Below, piece by piece: positions 43,355 through 54,527 of a stretch of 64,000 bases of DNA. This stretch comes from Catonia carolina (lineage: Eukaryota; Arthropoda; Insecta; Hemiptera; Achilidae). The stretch spans positions 25,335,238-25,399,237 of the forward strand of contig JAQMRL010000012.1 in NCBI GenBank assembly GCA_035578175.1, in the 5' to 3' direction. Within the stretch, counting starts at the first letter, position 1. Every line of letters starts with the position of its first letter. A program made the translations under genes and the position numbers. The notes under the pieces are model-generated. The model saw only the letters and a program-made list of their open reading frames with translations, ran no database searches and had not been told where the DNA came from.

Positions 43355-43680
43355 ACTACTTTTACTAGGATTTGAACCAGGAACTTTCATCTCCGAAAAT
43401 CAGCTGTTAAAGAGCTGACTGGCTACGACGACTTTATCTCTAGATCAAACCACCTTTCGGTGGGTAGGCCTAAAGTCAGTTGTTTAACAACTGATTTACG
43501 TAGACGAAGGTTTCGTGGTTCAAATCCTAGTAGAGGTAGTTTACTTTTTTACGAATTTTTATACTAGACAATGGTTACCGGTGTACTTCGTTGGTTGGTG
43601 TTCAATTAACAATACTCTCTCACGAATGGTCGGTGTGTGTCTGTACAAGACTACACGTCATATATTTATATATATTTTAT
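43355..43680. repeat. SINE S1 head-to-head inverted pair
   Basis: 43355-43445 is the S1 head on the minus strand (AGGATTTGAACCAGGAAC is box B reversed, ATCTCTAGATCAAACCACC box A). From 43455 an S1 copy runs on the plus strand (AGTCAGTTGTTTAACAACTG, GGTTCAAATCCTAGTAGAGG) to about 43680. The two heads face each other. Confidence 0.7.
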
Positions 43681-43739
43681 TAAACATTATTTTTCCTTTG
43701 TTTGCACCACTACATATATGATATATAATGAACCAAACA

Positions 43740-44470
43740 AAACAAAACTAATTAAATATAACACTCACTTCAGAGAGTTACATTCATTCGAGATCTTTCA
43801 TCTCGCTCAGAGACATCCTCAGGATCTATAGGCTACACTACACATAAACCACTTATAACACTTAAAACAAATATGGTCGAAGACCACGTCAATTATTTAA
43901 CTATTGCACCAACCATGCCGCGCACGGTTATTCGGCCGAATGACGGTATAATCATTTGTTCCTAGTTTTATTTATTATCGCGACTTTGTAACAATTTGAA
44001 ATAATTTGTCGTTATCAAAGTCTGTCTGGCTGTTCATTAAAATTTCCTTTTTATTTTTAAATTTATAAATATTATTTTTTCCGATGTAACAAAAATTAGT
44101 CACTACAATTGATTTTATATATGCCCTGACAATTATACTTGTCATATAATTTGTTATTATATATAATGTTGGTAGATACTTGGATATTTTATTGAAAGGT
44201 TTATAAGAGATTTGGACATCTATGTTATGGAAAGCGTTGGACAATATATCAGTCATGTTGTTCATATATTTTTGTGAACAAAATGACCTTTTCCTGGTGG
44301 AGTTTATGTTAATTAACTGGGTTAACTGTTTACAGGTGTTTTTATTTTTGTACTTTTTAAGGACTCTACTGAATATTTCTATGTCATAATCATTATTTAC
44401 TGCCAGTGCTTCTAAATGTTCAATTTCAACATGAAAATTTTCTAACCCTCCATAGCAACATAAAATAGGA
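43740..44470 (-). pseudogene. Penelope-like element, 3' part
   Basis: The minus strand reads HLEALAVNNDYDIEIFSRVL, then KKYKNKNTCKQL and later NIDVQISYKPFNKISKYL. This matches the linker of Penelope-like ORFs between the RT and the GIY-YIG nuclease (I-A-x-N-N-G-Y ... I-x-x-x-x-K). Downstream are CCTGAGGATGTCTCTGAGCG and ATGAAAGATCTCGAATG, words I associate with Penelope-like 3' regions. The GIY-YIG catalytic motifs are not readable. Confidence 0.5.
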
Positions 44471-44530
44471 ATATTCTATATTTTAATCCACAGAGCTTCA
44501 TTTATAGTAACGAAAAAAAATCATATTAAC

Positions 44531-44749
44531 CTTCAAACAACGCGAACCGCACTGAGGCTTCAACGTGTAGAGCTCAGAGTGAATGCTCATAAGTCCTTTG
44601 TCAGTAATGGTAGTTACATAGACATGCAAATCAATTTGTTCACAATAAAACGATCTATAATCTAATGCCAAACTAAATCTTTTTGGTCTGTTTTCACGTA
44701 GATTGGTAGCAGCAAAAAGAGAGAGAAGAAAAAACAAGGGTAGATACAT
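44531..44749 (-). CDS. Gene B, exon 1: secreted cysteine-containing protein
   Basis: ATG at 44749 starts MYLPLFFLLSLFAATNLREN, a strong signal peptide, followed by RPKRFSLALDYRSFYCEQID, LHVYVTTITDKGLMSIHSEL and YTLKPQCGSRCLK. The exon ends in phase 0 at the donor GTTAATATG. TATATACAA lies about 20 bp upstream of the ATG, which is close for a TATA box. R-P-K-R near residue 21-24 could be a basic processing site. Three Cys are visible in this exon. The only compatible downstream exon I found is 42223-42378, giving a product of about 124 residues. Unrecognised. The donor is not a strong consensus. Confidence 0.4.
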
Positions 44750-45601
44750 AAATTTCTTAGTAGTTTGTATATAAAGTCGTATTTATTTTAACAAATGAAT
44801 ACCGGATTGAGCGTTTACAGTTCGTAAAATATTTATCTTGAAAATGAAGTGATTTATTACGGTTTTGTTGACAGCTGTGAGAAAATAATGACATAATATG
44901 ATAGTTTGGGTTAGATTGGGTCCTTTTTGATTATCCGAACTAAAAATAGTAGATTTACCATTAAAAAAATATTTTCTATAACACAGAAACACATATGTAC
45001 AAAATGAATCATGATAATATCTATATTAATAAAATTGTGATTTTGTCTGTTCAATTTTTCAAAATGCCCCAAATTTTGTTTCTACGCCAGATCTACCAAG
45101 TAAATACCGAAAATAAGTTCAGCTAAATTTTTGCCTGTTTGTTTATCTGTTTGTCTGTTTGTATGTTACGGCATCACGCAAGAACCGCTGAACTAAATTC
45201 AATGAATTTCGGTACTTATGTTCGGGACATTATCGAAATGAAAACAGGCTATAAATTTTTTTAATATCACGAAGGGTTGGGGGGGGGAGGGTTCAGAGGG
45301 AGGGGTAAACAAAAAACTGCGAATATCTCCGTTAAAAGTCAATTTATCAAAAAATTTTATATAATCAAAATTACGAAACGTTGAAGACAAATAAGTTTGA
45401 TTATGTAAAGTTTTTCATTTTCATGCACAATAACGGAGATATTACCAATTTTATAAAAATAAAAATAGTAATATATTAGGAAACAAACAGAATAAACATA
45501 GGCCTACGCGCTGCAGATATTCATTCCGAAACGATAGTTACCTACCCTACCCCTTCCATCATTAACCTCCCTACCTTACGGTAGGGAGGTTACGGTAGGT
45601 C

Positions 45602-45778
45602 GGCCGCATTGGCGAAGTTGGTAACGTACTCGCCTCTCATCATGCGGTCTTGGGTTCGAATCCTATTCAGGCATGGCATTTTTTCATACGTTACAAAAAA
45701 TCATTTCATCATTCACCGTCTGCATTAGCAGTAATTGCACAACAGTCGGACGTTAAAAAAAAAAAAAAAAAAAAAAAA
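45602..45778 (+). mobile_element. tRNA-Met-like SINE, family S2, with poly-A tail
   Basis: Box A TGGCGAAGTTGG (45610), anticodon-like loop CTCATCA with CAT, box B GGTTCGAATCC (45653-45663), then a non-tRNA body and an A-run of about 24 (45755-45778). The acceptor ends do not pair, so it is not a working tRNA gene. The long pure A tail suggests a young copy. Confidence 0.65.
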
Positions 45779-45859
45779 TCCTACCTTACACGACACACCC
45801 TTTCTCGGTCACATTGTCAAATACGAATGATAGTCACCTTAGTAAACTAAAAGTCGGTT

Positions 45860-47089
45860 GATGAACATCGTGGTGTTGTTATTGTGATTTACCATTCATT
45901 TAACGGTATCATAACAGGAATTTTTATTACTCTGTAGCGAATAATTAAATTACCGACAGTTACATTACACACACACATATGTGTGAGTTAATCTTCAAAA
46001 CATCAATTTTCATTGCTCTGTATAAGTAGTAAATTTATTTATTTATGCAAAACAATACAAATTAATTTTTGTGGAATCTGTTTGGGTTTCGCCCACACGC
46101 ATACCCCGGACCACCGGTAAACAAAACTGGCTCTCTAGAGGTCCCAGCCTCGATTAACAATTGCATAACTATCGCACACATTGTGGTTCGATTCTTCCAA
46201 TTTCATCTTATAATAATCCTTTTATTGTTAATATTTTTGAAGTTTTTACAAGTACTGATAAGAATATCAGATCAGGGATCGAACTCGGTACACCAACAGA
46301 CCGTCCATAACACCAAGAGAACCGTTCGAAAAACGGCCATTTTATCTAGTTACATTTGTATAACACTGTATTGATGTAGCTTTAGCTTATAGCTTATAGC
46401 TTATAGCATCCTTATTTTTTACTATTTTTACTTTTTTTAGTACAAAATTATTCACAGAAATATGCTGTCCAATGATTTATAAGCGCATTGCCATTAAACA
46501 TTAGGCCCTATAAATATATCGGTAAAATCGCGTTATCGTAAAAGTGTTCCAAATTTTCGAACATCTAATTTGGAATCACTATAACTAAAGTAAAAATAAT
46601 GCAATTTCTTTAGAAATAAAGCTTGTATGTTTGTAAACCTTCATGAATTTTTTGGATTGTTTTTTTGTAAAAAAAAAAAATGGCTGAGGGATGAGAGTAG
46701 GAGTGAAGAGAGTTTTGCGACCAGTGTTCGGTTCCTGCTTACCGCGTTGCGCTTTGGTCAAAGCGAGATCGTGGTGTAAATCGAAATACGCAGCGCTTTA
46801 TTATTTTCAGAAGCTTAGTTAATATTTAATTTCCAAAAATAATGATTAATTAAGTGAATGTAAATTAGCCATTATTGAGATATGATAATATATTTCAAAG
46901 TATTCACATTAACTCAATGACCCTGTTGAGACGCAAACCGTAGCTTATGTTTATCAACAGACCCCCCTCGCGAAATTCTCCCGAAATTCCTCACGAATGC
47001 TTTCTCTGTCAGCCTTAAGACGATTAGAACGGGCTTCAGAGCACTCACTTCTACGGAAAGAAGCCTGGTGATTATATTTGTCTTTAAAC
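45860..47089. other. Interior of the inverted-repeat unit, unassigned
   Basis: Contains a 101-codon open frame (46069-46374) with no recognisable domain, a triplicated AGCTTATAGCTTATAGC at 46382-46407, and a GC-richer patch at 46690-46800. Nothing firm. Confidence 0.3.
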
Positions 47090-47439
47090 GTTTCGTAATT
47101 TCTATTATATAACATTTTTTGATAAATTGACTTTTAACGGAGATATTCGCAGTTTACCCCTCCCTCTGAACTCCACCAACTGTTTGTGATATTAAAAAAA
47201 TTTATAGCCTATTTTTATTTCGATAATGTCCAGAACCTAAATTACGAAATTCATTGAATTTGGTTGAGCGGTTCTTGCGTGATGCCGTAACATACAAACA
47301 GACAAAATTCAGCTGAAGTTATTTTCAGTGTTTACGTGGTAGATCTGGCGTAGAAACAAAATTTGAGGCATTTTGAAAAATTGTACAGACAAAATCACAA
47401 TTTTTTTTATAGAAAGTTTTGAATGCATAGCTTTATGAT

Positions 47440-48100
47440 GACAAGCTCCTTACGGATTCAAGTTTCAAAAACGCCATTAGACTTCAAACTGAAACCTTAA
47501 ATACGAGGCTTGCTTGTGCTTTAAGTTTATCTACTGAAAGTAATATTAACTGTAAAGGAGACTCTGTTGCAAGCTAATCGCTATCACACGTGGTAGGTAG
47601 CTGCGTTCTCAATAAAGGCAGAACATCCGCCGCCACGACGAGATTAAGAACTTACTTGCTCGTGAGTCACAATCGCACAATTATTTTCAAGTTGTTGTGG
47701 AACATATCTTTCCCACTAGCAAGTCTGTACGTCAGTGGCCTGATATTGTTATCAATAATCAGGTGTCTTCCCGCGTACTAGACATTACGGTGCGATACGG
47801 ACAAGAGAATGCGTCGGAAGCAGCAGCAGAAAAAAGTTTTAGAAGTATTATACCATCATGAATGAAGTAATGAAGTATGCAGAGTACTCGATTGCCAGGT
47901 ACACCATGCAGCGTCGTGCCTTGTGTTTGGTTCTAGAGGAGCCATTTCCGATTTTACGGAACAGTATTTCCGTGCTCTCGGAATTTATTCTGAGAATTTA
48001 TGAAATACATTATGTGTACGTAGACATCGTTAAACATTGTCTTGAGCCATATAGACCAATGCATGTTGAGGTATCCTGTACTACTTGTTAACTTTGTACA
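47440..48100 (+). pseudogene. R2/NeSL-like LINE, restriction-like endonuclease region
   Basis: Plus-strand frames read NAIRLQTETLNTRLACALSL, then SLSHVVGSCVLNKGRTSAAT (the C-x-x-x-H-x-x-x-x-C zinc-knuckle-like block). After a frameshift come VRQWPDIVINNQ and VLDITVRYGQENASEAAAEK, the P-D and D-x-T-V-R-Y core of the restriction-like endonuclease of R2-type LINEs. The 3' side (RYTMQRRALCLVLE and after) may be the protein's C-terminal block. Stops and shifts make it inactive. Confidence 0.7.
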
Positions 48101-49149
48101 TTTACTTAATTGTCTTTTGCAAAATTTAGTTATTTTTCATTTTGTGACTAAATTAAACGAAGTTGTTGGGAGAAGGAACAAAGAGTCTCTTTAGTAAGAA
48201 AATAGCTACCCATTTTCTCCAAATTCAATTTGTTTTTTCGTTAAATACATTCGGGTCAATATGTCACATAGAATACCGTATGGGTGGAAAAACCCTGCTC
48301 GATAGGGGTTCCAGTTACAGGTGTGACCTTAATTGAGACGGTTTCGGACCGGAACTCCCATTCTAAATAAACTGTAATGATTTGTTTGTTTTCCATGGAG
48401 GTTTTGCGTTTGGCTTGCTTATGGAAGGTGGATTAACAAATGATAGGTAGACCCGATTGTAAGGGTGTCAACCGCAACCTTGAGGTGCCTTTCTTTCTCA
48501 AAGTTGCATGCGTAGAGAAAACAAAATAGATAGTTGTGGGAAAATAGTGTGCCGGCTTGCCTCACTGGGGCATTTGCCCCACCCGGGTGTTCTCCCCAAT
48601 CCGTAGTATTAACTGTAATCGATTTGTCACCTGGGGCCTAAAGCCGTGTGTTGCATACTACTGTTTCAACATGGTCAACTTAGAGGGAGGTTAATCCAGA
48701 AAGAAGCTCTGTTCTCAGCTTCTAAGCTACTGAGCTAAAACTAGTTACTACTAATGTTTATTCTTTAACTGTTTTGATGATATTTTATACTGAACCTGTG
48801 TAAATTGTCTTGAACTTCAGGTAAGTCCAAATATTAATTTGATCAGTTGTTAAAAAACCATGCTGCATTTACATTGTTTCCAAGTACTTTATTCTGGAAC
48901 CTATGTATTACTCGTTGTACCTTATAGTTAAATACAAGTTATAGGTAAATGGCCAGGCGAGGTTTAAGTATAATTTTGTAAACTAACTTTTTTAATTACC
49001 AGATTGCAACTTAACAATCCGTTTTTAAATTCAAAATAATAAGTAATGTGTTATTTGTGTTTACTGAAGTAAATCTCAACTTTCTATTAAAATAAAGTTC
49101 TCTTATACAGTAATTCAGTACATAGTATACAGTATATCTTATACATTAT
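48101..49149. other. Probable 3' UTR of the R2-like element, then unassigned
   Basis: 48100-48700 is less AT-rich than the surroundings (GGGGCATTTGCCCCACCCGG at 48567) and directly follows the R2-like ORF, so it may be its 3' UTR. 48760-49150 is AT-rich with no feature I can name. Confidence 0.3.
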
Positions 49150-49460
49150 AGTAATTATCAAATTTAGTTTAGACTCAAGGTTAGAGCTATGGAGTGTAAA
49201 ATCATCGAACATAGAAATACTGCAGTCCTTTCAATCAAAATGCTTAAAACTGATCACTGTAGCCCCATGGTATGTAAGTAATGAAATATTGCGCATTTAA
49301 AACAGTTAGAAGAGCAACAAAATCATTTTGCTATCAACAAAGTCCTTGGTAATAGCGAAAATACTCGCAGATTGAAATGTTTTAAAACATTGGACGTACC
49401 TTTACATTTTTTAATCAAATACGACTTATAACTTTCTCGTACTTATAACTTATATAATTT
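49150..49460 (+). pseudogene. Jockey-like LINE, post-RT block
   Basis: The plus strand reads LELWSVKSSNIEILQSFQSK then CLKLITVAPWYVSNEILRI, the conserved block after the RT (L-W-x-x-x-x-x-S-N-I-x-I-x-Q-x-F-Q-S-K ... A-P-W-Y-V-S-N). Stops follow directly. Confidence 0.7.
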
Positions 49461-50119
49461 TTCTACTTCTACTCCTAATCATCGTCACCTTCAACTTCAA
49501 CTACTTTAAGTTTCTAGACATTAATGTGTAGTTCAGGGTCAACTTCAGTTTTATTTTTTATTCAGAGTTTAATATTTTGAAACACGCTACTAAGTGCGTT
49601 TTATATTTTCATTTTAAGCTCGTTATTCGTAAAATTTTTATCTTCTTTACTTACAAATGTATACTAACATTTGGAAAAATTGATTGCAGAAGCATTACCC
49701 CTTGTATAAATAATTTCACACCCAGATTCAAGTATGTTTGTTTTACATCTGTAACGCACAGTCTTCTAATCTGATTCCACAGTTTTCTTACACAAACCTG
49801 TATGGCAGATCAGTTGATAGACGGCTTAAATTTATTAAAACTGATGTTATTGTTGCCTAAAAGGTTTAGAGTCAAAACTGAGATGGTCATGAAGTCTTAT
49901 TTGATATCGCTCATTGAAAATTGTTTTTTGTACTTCACTGTTTTCACTGGTATAGCATACCTAATACTGACGTGCCAAGAAACTCTAAAGATTTCTCTGA
50001 AGCTTTTCGTCATTGTTAAAAAATGCATAAATTTTTTTCAATTTATTCTTCTTCCTATGAAGGATTAGGCTCCGGCCAGTTCCGAACTCATGTTTATATA
50101 ATATATATATTACTACTTT
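49461..50119. other. AT-rich sequence without recognised features
   Basis: An 88-codon frame at 49802-50068 is hydrophobic and unrecognised. No splice sites fit the genes seen here. Confidence 0.3.
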
Positions 50120-50530
50120 CAGCAATATTTAAGCTATTTATTTTGATTAATTCATTACTTTGGGATCTATCACACTTTTCGTAATTTAACCACTGCTATC
50201 TTCTCCGTGGTCCTCCAATGTTTCTTCGTCCGTTAAGTCTACGATTTCTTCACTTTCAAGGGTATTGTCTCTCCCGGCATTCTCTCCACATGCTGTCTCT
50301 ACTTACCACAATTATCTATTATTCCATGGTTCAAACAATACATTTCTAATTTGGCTATTATTTGTTCTAATCTTGTGCTTTCTTTTATCCTTCGTAAAAA
50401 CCTCATCTCTGCGGTCTAAATACTGCTTTCTTGTGACTTTTTAATGTTGGGTCTGGGACTCAAGATGCACTTCCATTAAGGATAACAGGAGTAGCCATCA
50501 CCTTACAAAATTTCATTTTTTCTCCCTTCA
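50120..50530 (-). pseudogene. RTE-like LINE, C-terminal end
   Basis: Minus-strand pieces: KFCKVMATPVILNGSAS, then a frameshifted block containing RRDEVFTKDKRKH-like residues, and near the end GRRNIGGPRRR-like and WLNYEKCDRS-like residues. Their order matches the RTE tail (K-x-Y-K-V-M-A-x-P-x-L-L-Y-G-S-E-x-W ... R-R-x-x-G-R-P-x-K-R-W). Broken. Confidence 0.6.
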
Positions 50531-51199
50531 AACCTTATTTTGCAATGGACTGCTGCTGGTAAAACATATAGCTTAAAATTTGTTTATTTTGTTTTCTACG
50601 TCGTGTTCAACACTGTAGCCAATGTCTCATCTCAGATACCTGCATTGAAGGAACCTGTTCCAGTACTATATCATGTATCAGTATCTTCAACTGTAAAATG
50701 CTGTCTCAAAGTGTTGGCTTGTAAAATTTATCTAAATCTTTGCTCCACTTCTTAAGACCCAACAATTGGGGTTGCTGGTAATTTTGGGCTGTGTGGAATG
50801 CTAATTAGTGGTTTGTTATTGTTTCATTGTTATGTAAGGAATGTTAAAATGCGTGTGCATTGGTTAATTGGAAATATATAAAGGAGCGTTAACAGCTGTC
50901 CATAGCACTTTTGACTGAATAAATTTTAGTTTAGCAAAACTGAATGTTGAAGACGAACAAGAAGGCATAATTCAGTGTCATTAGTACGAGGTACAATGTT
51001 CGAAAGAATTGGTAGGTATATTTGCTGTGCACATTCTATCAAGAAAAGTGTAAGTGTTTAAGTTGTGTAAAACACGTGGGTGCTCAAAAATGTTAAAATA
51101 TTTTTTTTAAATCTCAACAATATTTACAGTTTTATTTAAATTTTTTGTCAATTTTTTTTAATTTAACTTAATTAGGTAGTTAATGTGTCGATATCAATG
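50531..51199. other. Unassigned, possible LTR-like promoter
   Basis: ATATATAAAGGAGCG (50873) followed about 25 bp on by CTGTCCATAGC and AATAAA (50919) looks like a small promoter plus polyadenylation signal as in an LTR, but no paired ends were found. Confidence 0.25.
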
Positions 51200-51400
51200 T
51201 TTTTTGATTCTTGATATCAGTTCCTATACTAAGAAACAAAATATCGATTCTTGATTCTGATACCAAAAATCAAAGAAGTGTTAACATTTGTGGTGTATCG
51301 TTTTTGGTATCATAAATAGGCTACTTGTAAAAATAATCGGTTTCAAAAATTAACGGTAAAAAGTCGATTCTTTGCTACCTACTCTCTAGTTTTTTAACTA
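51200..51400 (-). repeat. hAT-like MITE fragment
   Basis: Shares GTATCGTTTTTGGTATC, AAAAATAATCGG and CGGTAAAAAGTCGATTCTT with the inverted copy at 60580-60715. That copy ends in TAGGGATGTATCGAT, a common hAT-type terminus. Confidence 0.4.
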
Positions 51401-51700
51401 TCAAAATAAACTGTCAAAATCGCCGTAATTTCTTAAGATAAAATTAATATTAATTAATATTCTAACTATTAATAATGTATATTAAGTTAAATATTATTAC
51501 AGTTGGGTAGTTTTTGACTGAGGGAGTAATAAAAATATTTTTGTATTTGAAAAATATTTTAAATTTTTGTCATATTACATAACTAATTCGACGAATCTTA
51601 AAAATATTTCGGAGTCCGGCCGCTCGTTTTATACGAATATGGCCAAATCATGAATAATTTAAGCAATTACAAATTTAACCTTAAACCGAACTTCACTCAC

Positions 51701-51850
51701 CGTCTTTCAGAAATCAAAACATTCATTGGGTACCTGTCCACAACCACTTCGATACCACCGTACGCACTTACACTATTTACATAGTTTTTAACCGGTTCGT
51801 AACGACACTATTTCGAACAGTCCGACGCTATGCATTCAAGATTCAGCTGT
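51701..51850 (-). other. Possible first exon of an unidentified gene
   Basis: A CpG-richer patch in AT-rich DNA. On the minus strand it ends at a good donor (GAAAGACG then GTGAGTGAAG). A frame of 36 codons is open up to the donor (YVNSVSAYGGIEVVVDRYPM then NVLISER); an ATG at 51726 would give only MNVLISER before the donor. An initiator-like ATCAGTC lies near 51855. I found no downstream exon, so it could be a 5' exon of gene B, a separate gene, or nothing. Confidence 0.25.
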
Positions 51851-52160
51851 TGACTGATTACTACAAAGGTGCTATTCGCTTTTAGTGTGGTTTAGTAGTA
51901 TCCAAAACTTTCACAATCCTTCGAATACTTTCTCCATCTTAATAGAACATCGTAGAATGAATGAAAATAAAAAAATACTTTCTGCCGTATTCGATATCCT
52001 GGAGTTCCTTTTCAAAACATCTCATTTATTACAATTTACTATTCTTGTTCAACACACTCCACCCTATACAATACATTTTGTAGAAATGAAGGCAATATTA
52101 ATTCTACAATGAACATCTTATTCTTTAATAACCTATTAGATTGAACAACTCCAGACTATA

Positions 52161-52620
52161 CAGTCAACTCTCCGTATTCGTGCATTCGGTATTCGCGTAT
52201 TTCATATTCGCGGTTACATTTTCTGTTACCTTTTTTGTTATTCGCGGTGGGCTAAGTTCAATATTCGCGGTTTGTTCCAGATGAAAAAGAATTCAAACGT
52301 TTAAGAAATGGACTGCGGAATGAAAGAAAAATTCAAATATTCAAACTGTAGTGCTATGTAAGGCGTATATTCATAATAATTTTAGACACTACGGATGCAG
52401 AAGCTAAGCTAGATCTTGAATGTTGGAAACAATTTAACGTAGCTAATTGTGTTTCATGCATTAAATCTTCTCTTAAAAAATTGAAGCAAACTAAATTAAT
52501 TTCTTTCTGGAAAAAGCTACATGACGTTACTGATTTGAGCACTAACGAAACCGAAAGTACAGTTGCAAAAATCTTGTCCGTTGTGATTCATGTGAATGAG
52601 TGTTTAGTTAGATTATAGAA
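52161..52620 (+). mobile_element. pogo/Tigger-like relic with transposase C-terminal piece
   Basis: TA then CAGTCAACTCTCCGTATTCG with many TATTCGCGG words, typical of Tigger-type ends. At 52381-52615 the plus strand is open: TTDAEAKLDLECWKQFNVAN, CVSCIKSSLKKLKQTKLISF, WKKLHDVTDL. This fits the region just after the DDE core in pogo-type transposases (I-x-x-S-L-x-x-x-K-x-x-x-x-x-x-x-W-K-K-L). No matching right end. Confidence 0.5.
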
Positions 52621-52907
52621 TAGTAGCATGTCAATATTCAGGTCTGTACGTCATTCCTGAATAACGTACTTTTATTACGTATTAAGTACAGTACCTATGA
52701 AACATCGAGTTGTTGGTTTTAAAACTGGTACGTTATGCATGTTTATATAAGTAACATTAAATACTTACAGGGTTGCCTACATGTCAGTTCCCGACATACG
52801 AAAGAAGTAAAAATGAAGGCGATACAAATTAACGAATAAGAAACCTACAGGGAAGAAAAAAGATTTATAATTTTAACTGTACTTACATAATAACTTTAAT
52901 ATCTTTT

Positions 52908-52970
52908 TTATAGCGGTTGTCCAAAATCTCCACCGTTAGTGCCTATACACTTCACACAACGACTTAAGGC
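52908..52970 (-). pseudogene. Tc1/mariner-class transposase, last residues
   Basis: The minus strand encodes ALSRCVKCIGTNGGDFGQPL and a stop. R-C-x-x-C-I-x-x-N-G-G-x-F-x-x-x-L is the usual C-terminal end of Tc1/mariner transposases. Nothing else of the element is readable. Confidence 0.4.
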
Positions 52971-53534
52971 TGCGCCTCACCACTCGTCAAATTCAACAGA
53001 GTGATATCGGTTGCGACCGCCAGATCGCACATTTGAATCTTGATGTAGCGAAGCTACAAGGTGGGAGTAAATTAGAAGCTGTGGTGGGGAACTAATTGCG
53101 TATGCATTCGCCGTCGATGAGCAGTCACGGTGTTGTCAGATTTGGTCAACAGTAGGCATAAAGTACAATCGTAATCTGTATGATTACATGTACTAAAAAA
53201 ATTGTATGTTCTGTATATTCACTGTAGACGGCTGCGGTCACGCCGAAATGTGTTTTACGTGTTTGTCTAAATAAGAGTCCATTTTATCTAACGTTTATTT
53301 ACATTTAGTTAACGTTGCTTCCAGAATTAAATTCTTTACAATTTTCATTGAGAAAAAAAATTTGTTTATTGTTCATTTAACAAAGCTATTGGGCATCAAA
53401 CGTAGAAAACTGTATTTTTCTACAAAGAGTTTTTGCATGTTTCATTTTTATACAGCTTTATTAGGTGATTTTCCATATATATCCACCATATTTGATGCAA
53501 AAATTAGCCCCCAAAAAATTCAATACAACTGTTT

Positions 53535-53660
53535 TTCACCATAGGAACTGAAATCAGGGCGAAATTTCTCGTTAGCTGTAACTCGCAAATGAAGCGTTTG
53601 CGGACATATGTTTATATGAACTTTTTCTTATTTTTAGCTCTACAAAAATGTACAAAATCA
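53535..53660 (-). repeat. Dispersed repeat, family C
   Basis: On the minus strand: AAAGTTCATATAAACATATG, GCGAGTTACAGC-like and CGAAATTTCGCCC-like words, as in the copies at 26008 and 30370. The sequence at 53315-53420 resembles the interior of 30682-30948. Confidence 0.5.
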
Positions 53661-54239
53661 TTTTACCATAATTTAAAACCAGCCTGTTTACTAACAACAT
53701 AACAAATCAATATCTCTCCGAATAACAAACATTAATTAAACAAATTAAAAACAATAATCATTCCACATTTAATACCTATTTAAGAGAATAAATATTTACC
53801 ATTTAACAAAAAATGGTACACATACATATTATCAAAAACAGACACAGCGATTACAATCTATAAACTGAAACTTACAATTAAAAACCTAGTAGGCCCTACA
53901 ATAATAAATGAAACAAAACTAAATACCGCAAAAATAGTAAATTATACTACTGCCTACATTATAAATTAGTAAATTTTTACATAGCATTATGTAGTAAATT
54001 ACATTACCGCTAACATAATACAACTAAATACAGCTAATAAATATAAGTTATAAATAGTAAATTTAGTTTACATGAAGAAGCAGGTGTTTATAAGATCAAA
54101 ATGTGGTTCAGAAGATTGTGATAATTTTTACATCAGGATAATATCTAGGTCCTTTTAAAAATGATTTTAAGAATATTTACAAGCTTACAAAATATGTTAA
54201 ACAAAAATCTAATAATACAATGTTTTTTCCAATAAGCAA
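53661..54239. other. Very AT-rich sequence without features
   Basis: Short AT words dominate (AATTACATTA, ATACAACTAAATACA). No frame, splice pair or repeat end. Confidence 0.35.
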
Positions 54240-54512
54240 CCCGATCACTCAATGAGATGAAAATTATATGACGTATAAGTAAGATGTAGTACATCTTGTA
54301 CAGACCCAAGCCGATCATTCCTGAGAGGGTGTAGGTAATTAAACCCCAACCATCAGATTACACCGATAACCACTGTCTAGTTTTCATGTATCCGCGTAAA
54401 AGGAACTACCTTTATTAGGATATGAACCAGGAACCTTCGTCTCCGAAAATAAGCAGTTAAACAGCTGACTCGCGGCGGCGACTTTACCTCTAGACCAATC
54501 CGGTAGGTTTTA
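54240..54512 (-). repeat. tRNA-derived SINE, family S1
   Basis: Minus strand: box A at 54493-54504 (TGGTCTAGAGGT), box B reversed at about 54418-54428 (GGATATGAACC), body with CTTGTACAGACCCAAG and ACCGATAACCACTGTC reversed. Both tips are near the S1 consensus ends. No target duplication identified. Confidence 0.7.
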
Positions 54513-54527
54513 TTTAATGAAATATAT

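Larger units (their letters stand above)
45020..47410. repeat. Large inverted-repeat unit, arms of about 330-360 bp
   Basis: The left arm (about 45030-45385) reads GATTTTGTCTGTTCAATTTT, GGCATCACGCAAGAACCGCT, AACGGAGATATTCGCAG-like words in reverse order. The right arm (about 47090-47405) is its inverted counterpart (TTAACGGAGATATTCGCAGT, AGCGGTTCTTGCGTGATGCC, ACAGACAAAATCACAATTTT). The 1.7 kb between arms includes a SINE S2 copy and sequence I cannot assign. No transposase is readable. Confidence 0.65.

Noticed and set aside
45602..45672. tRNA-Met gene
   Set aside because: The acceptor ends do not pair, and it continues into a SINE body with a poly-A tail.
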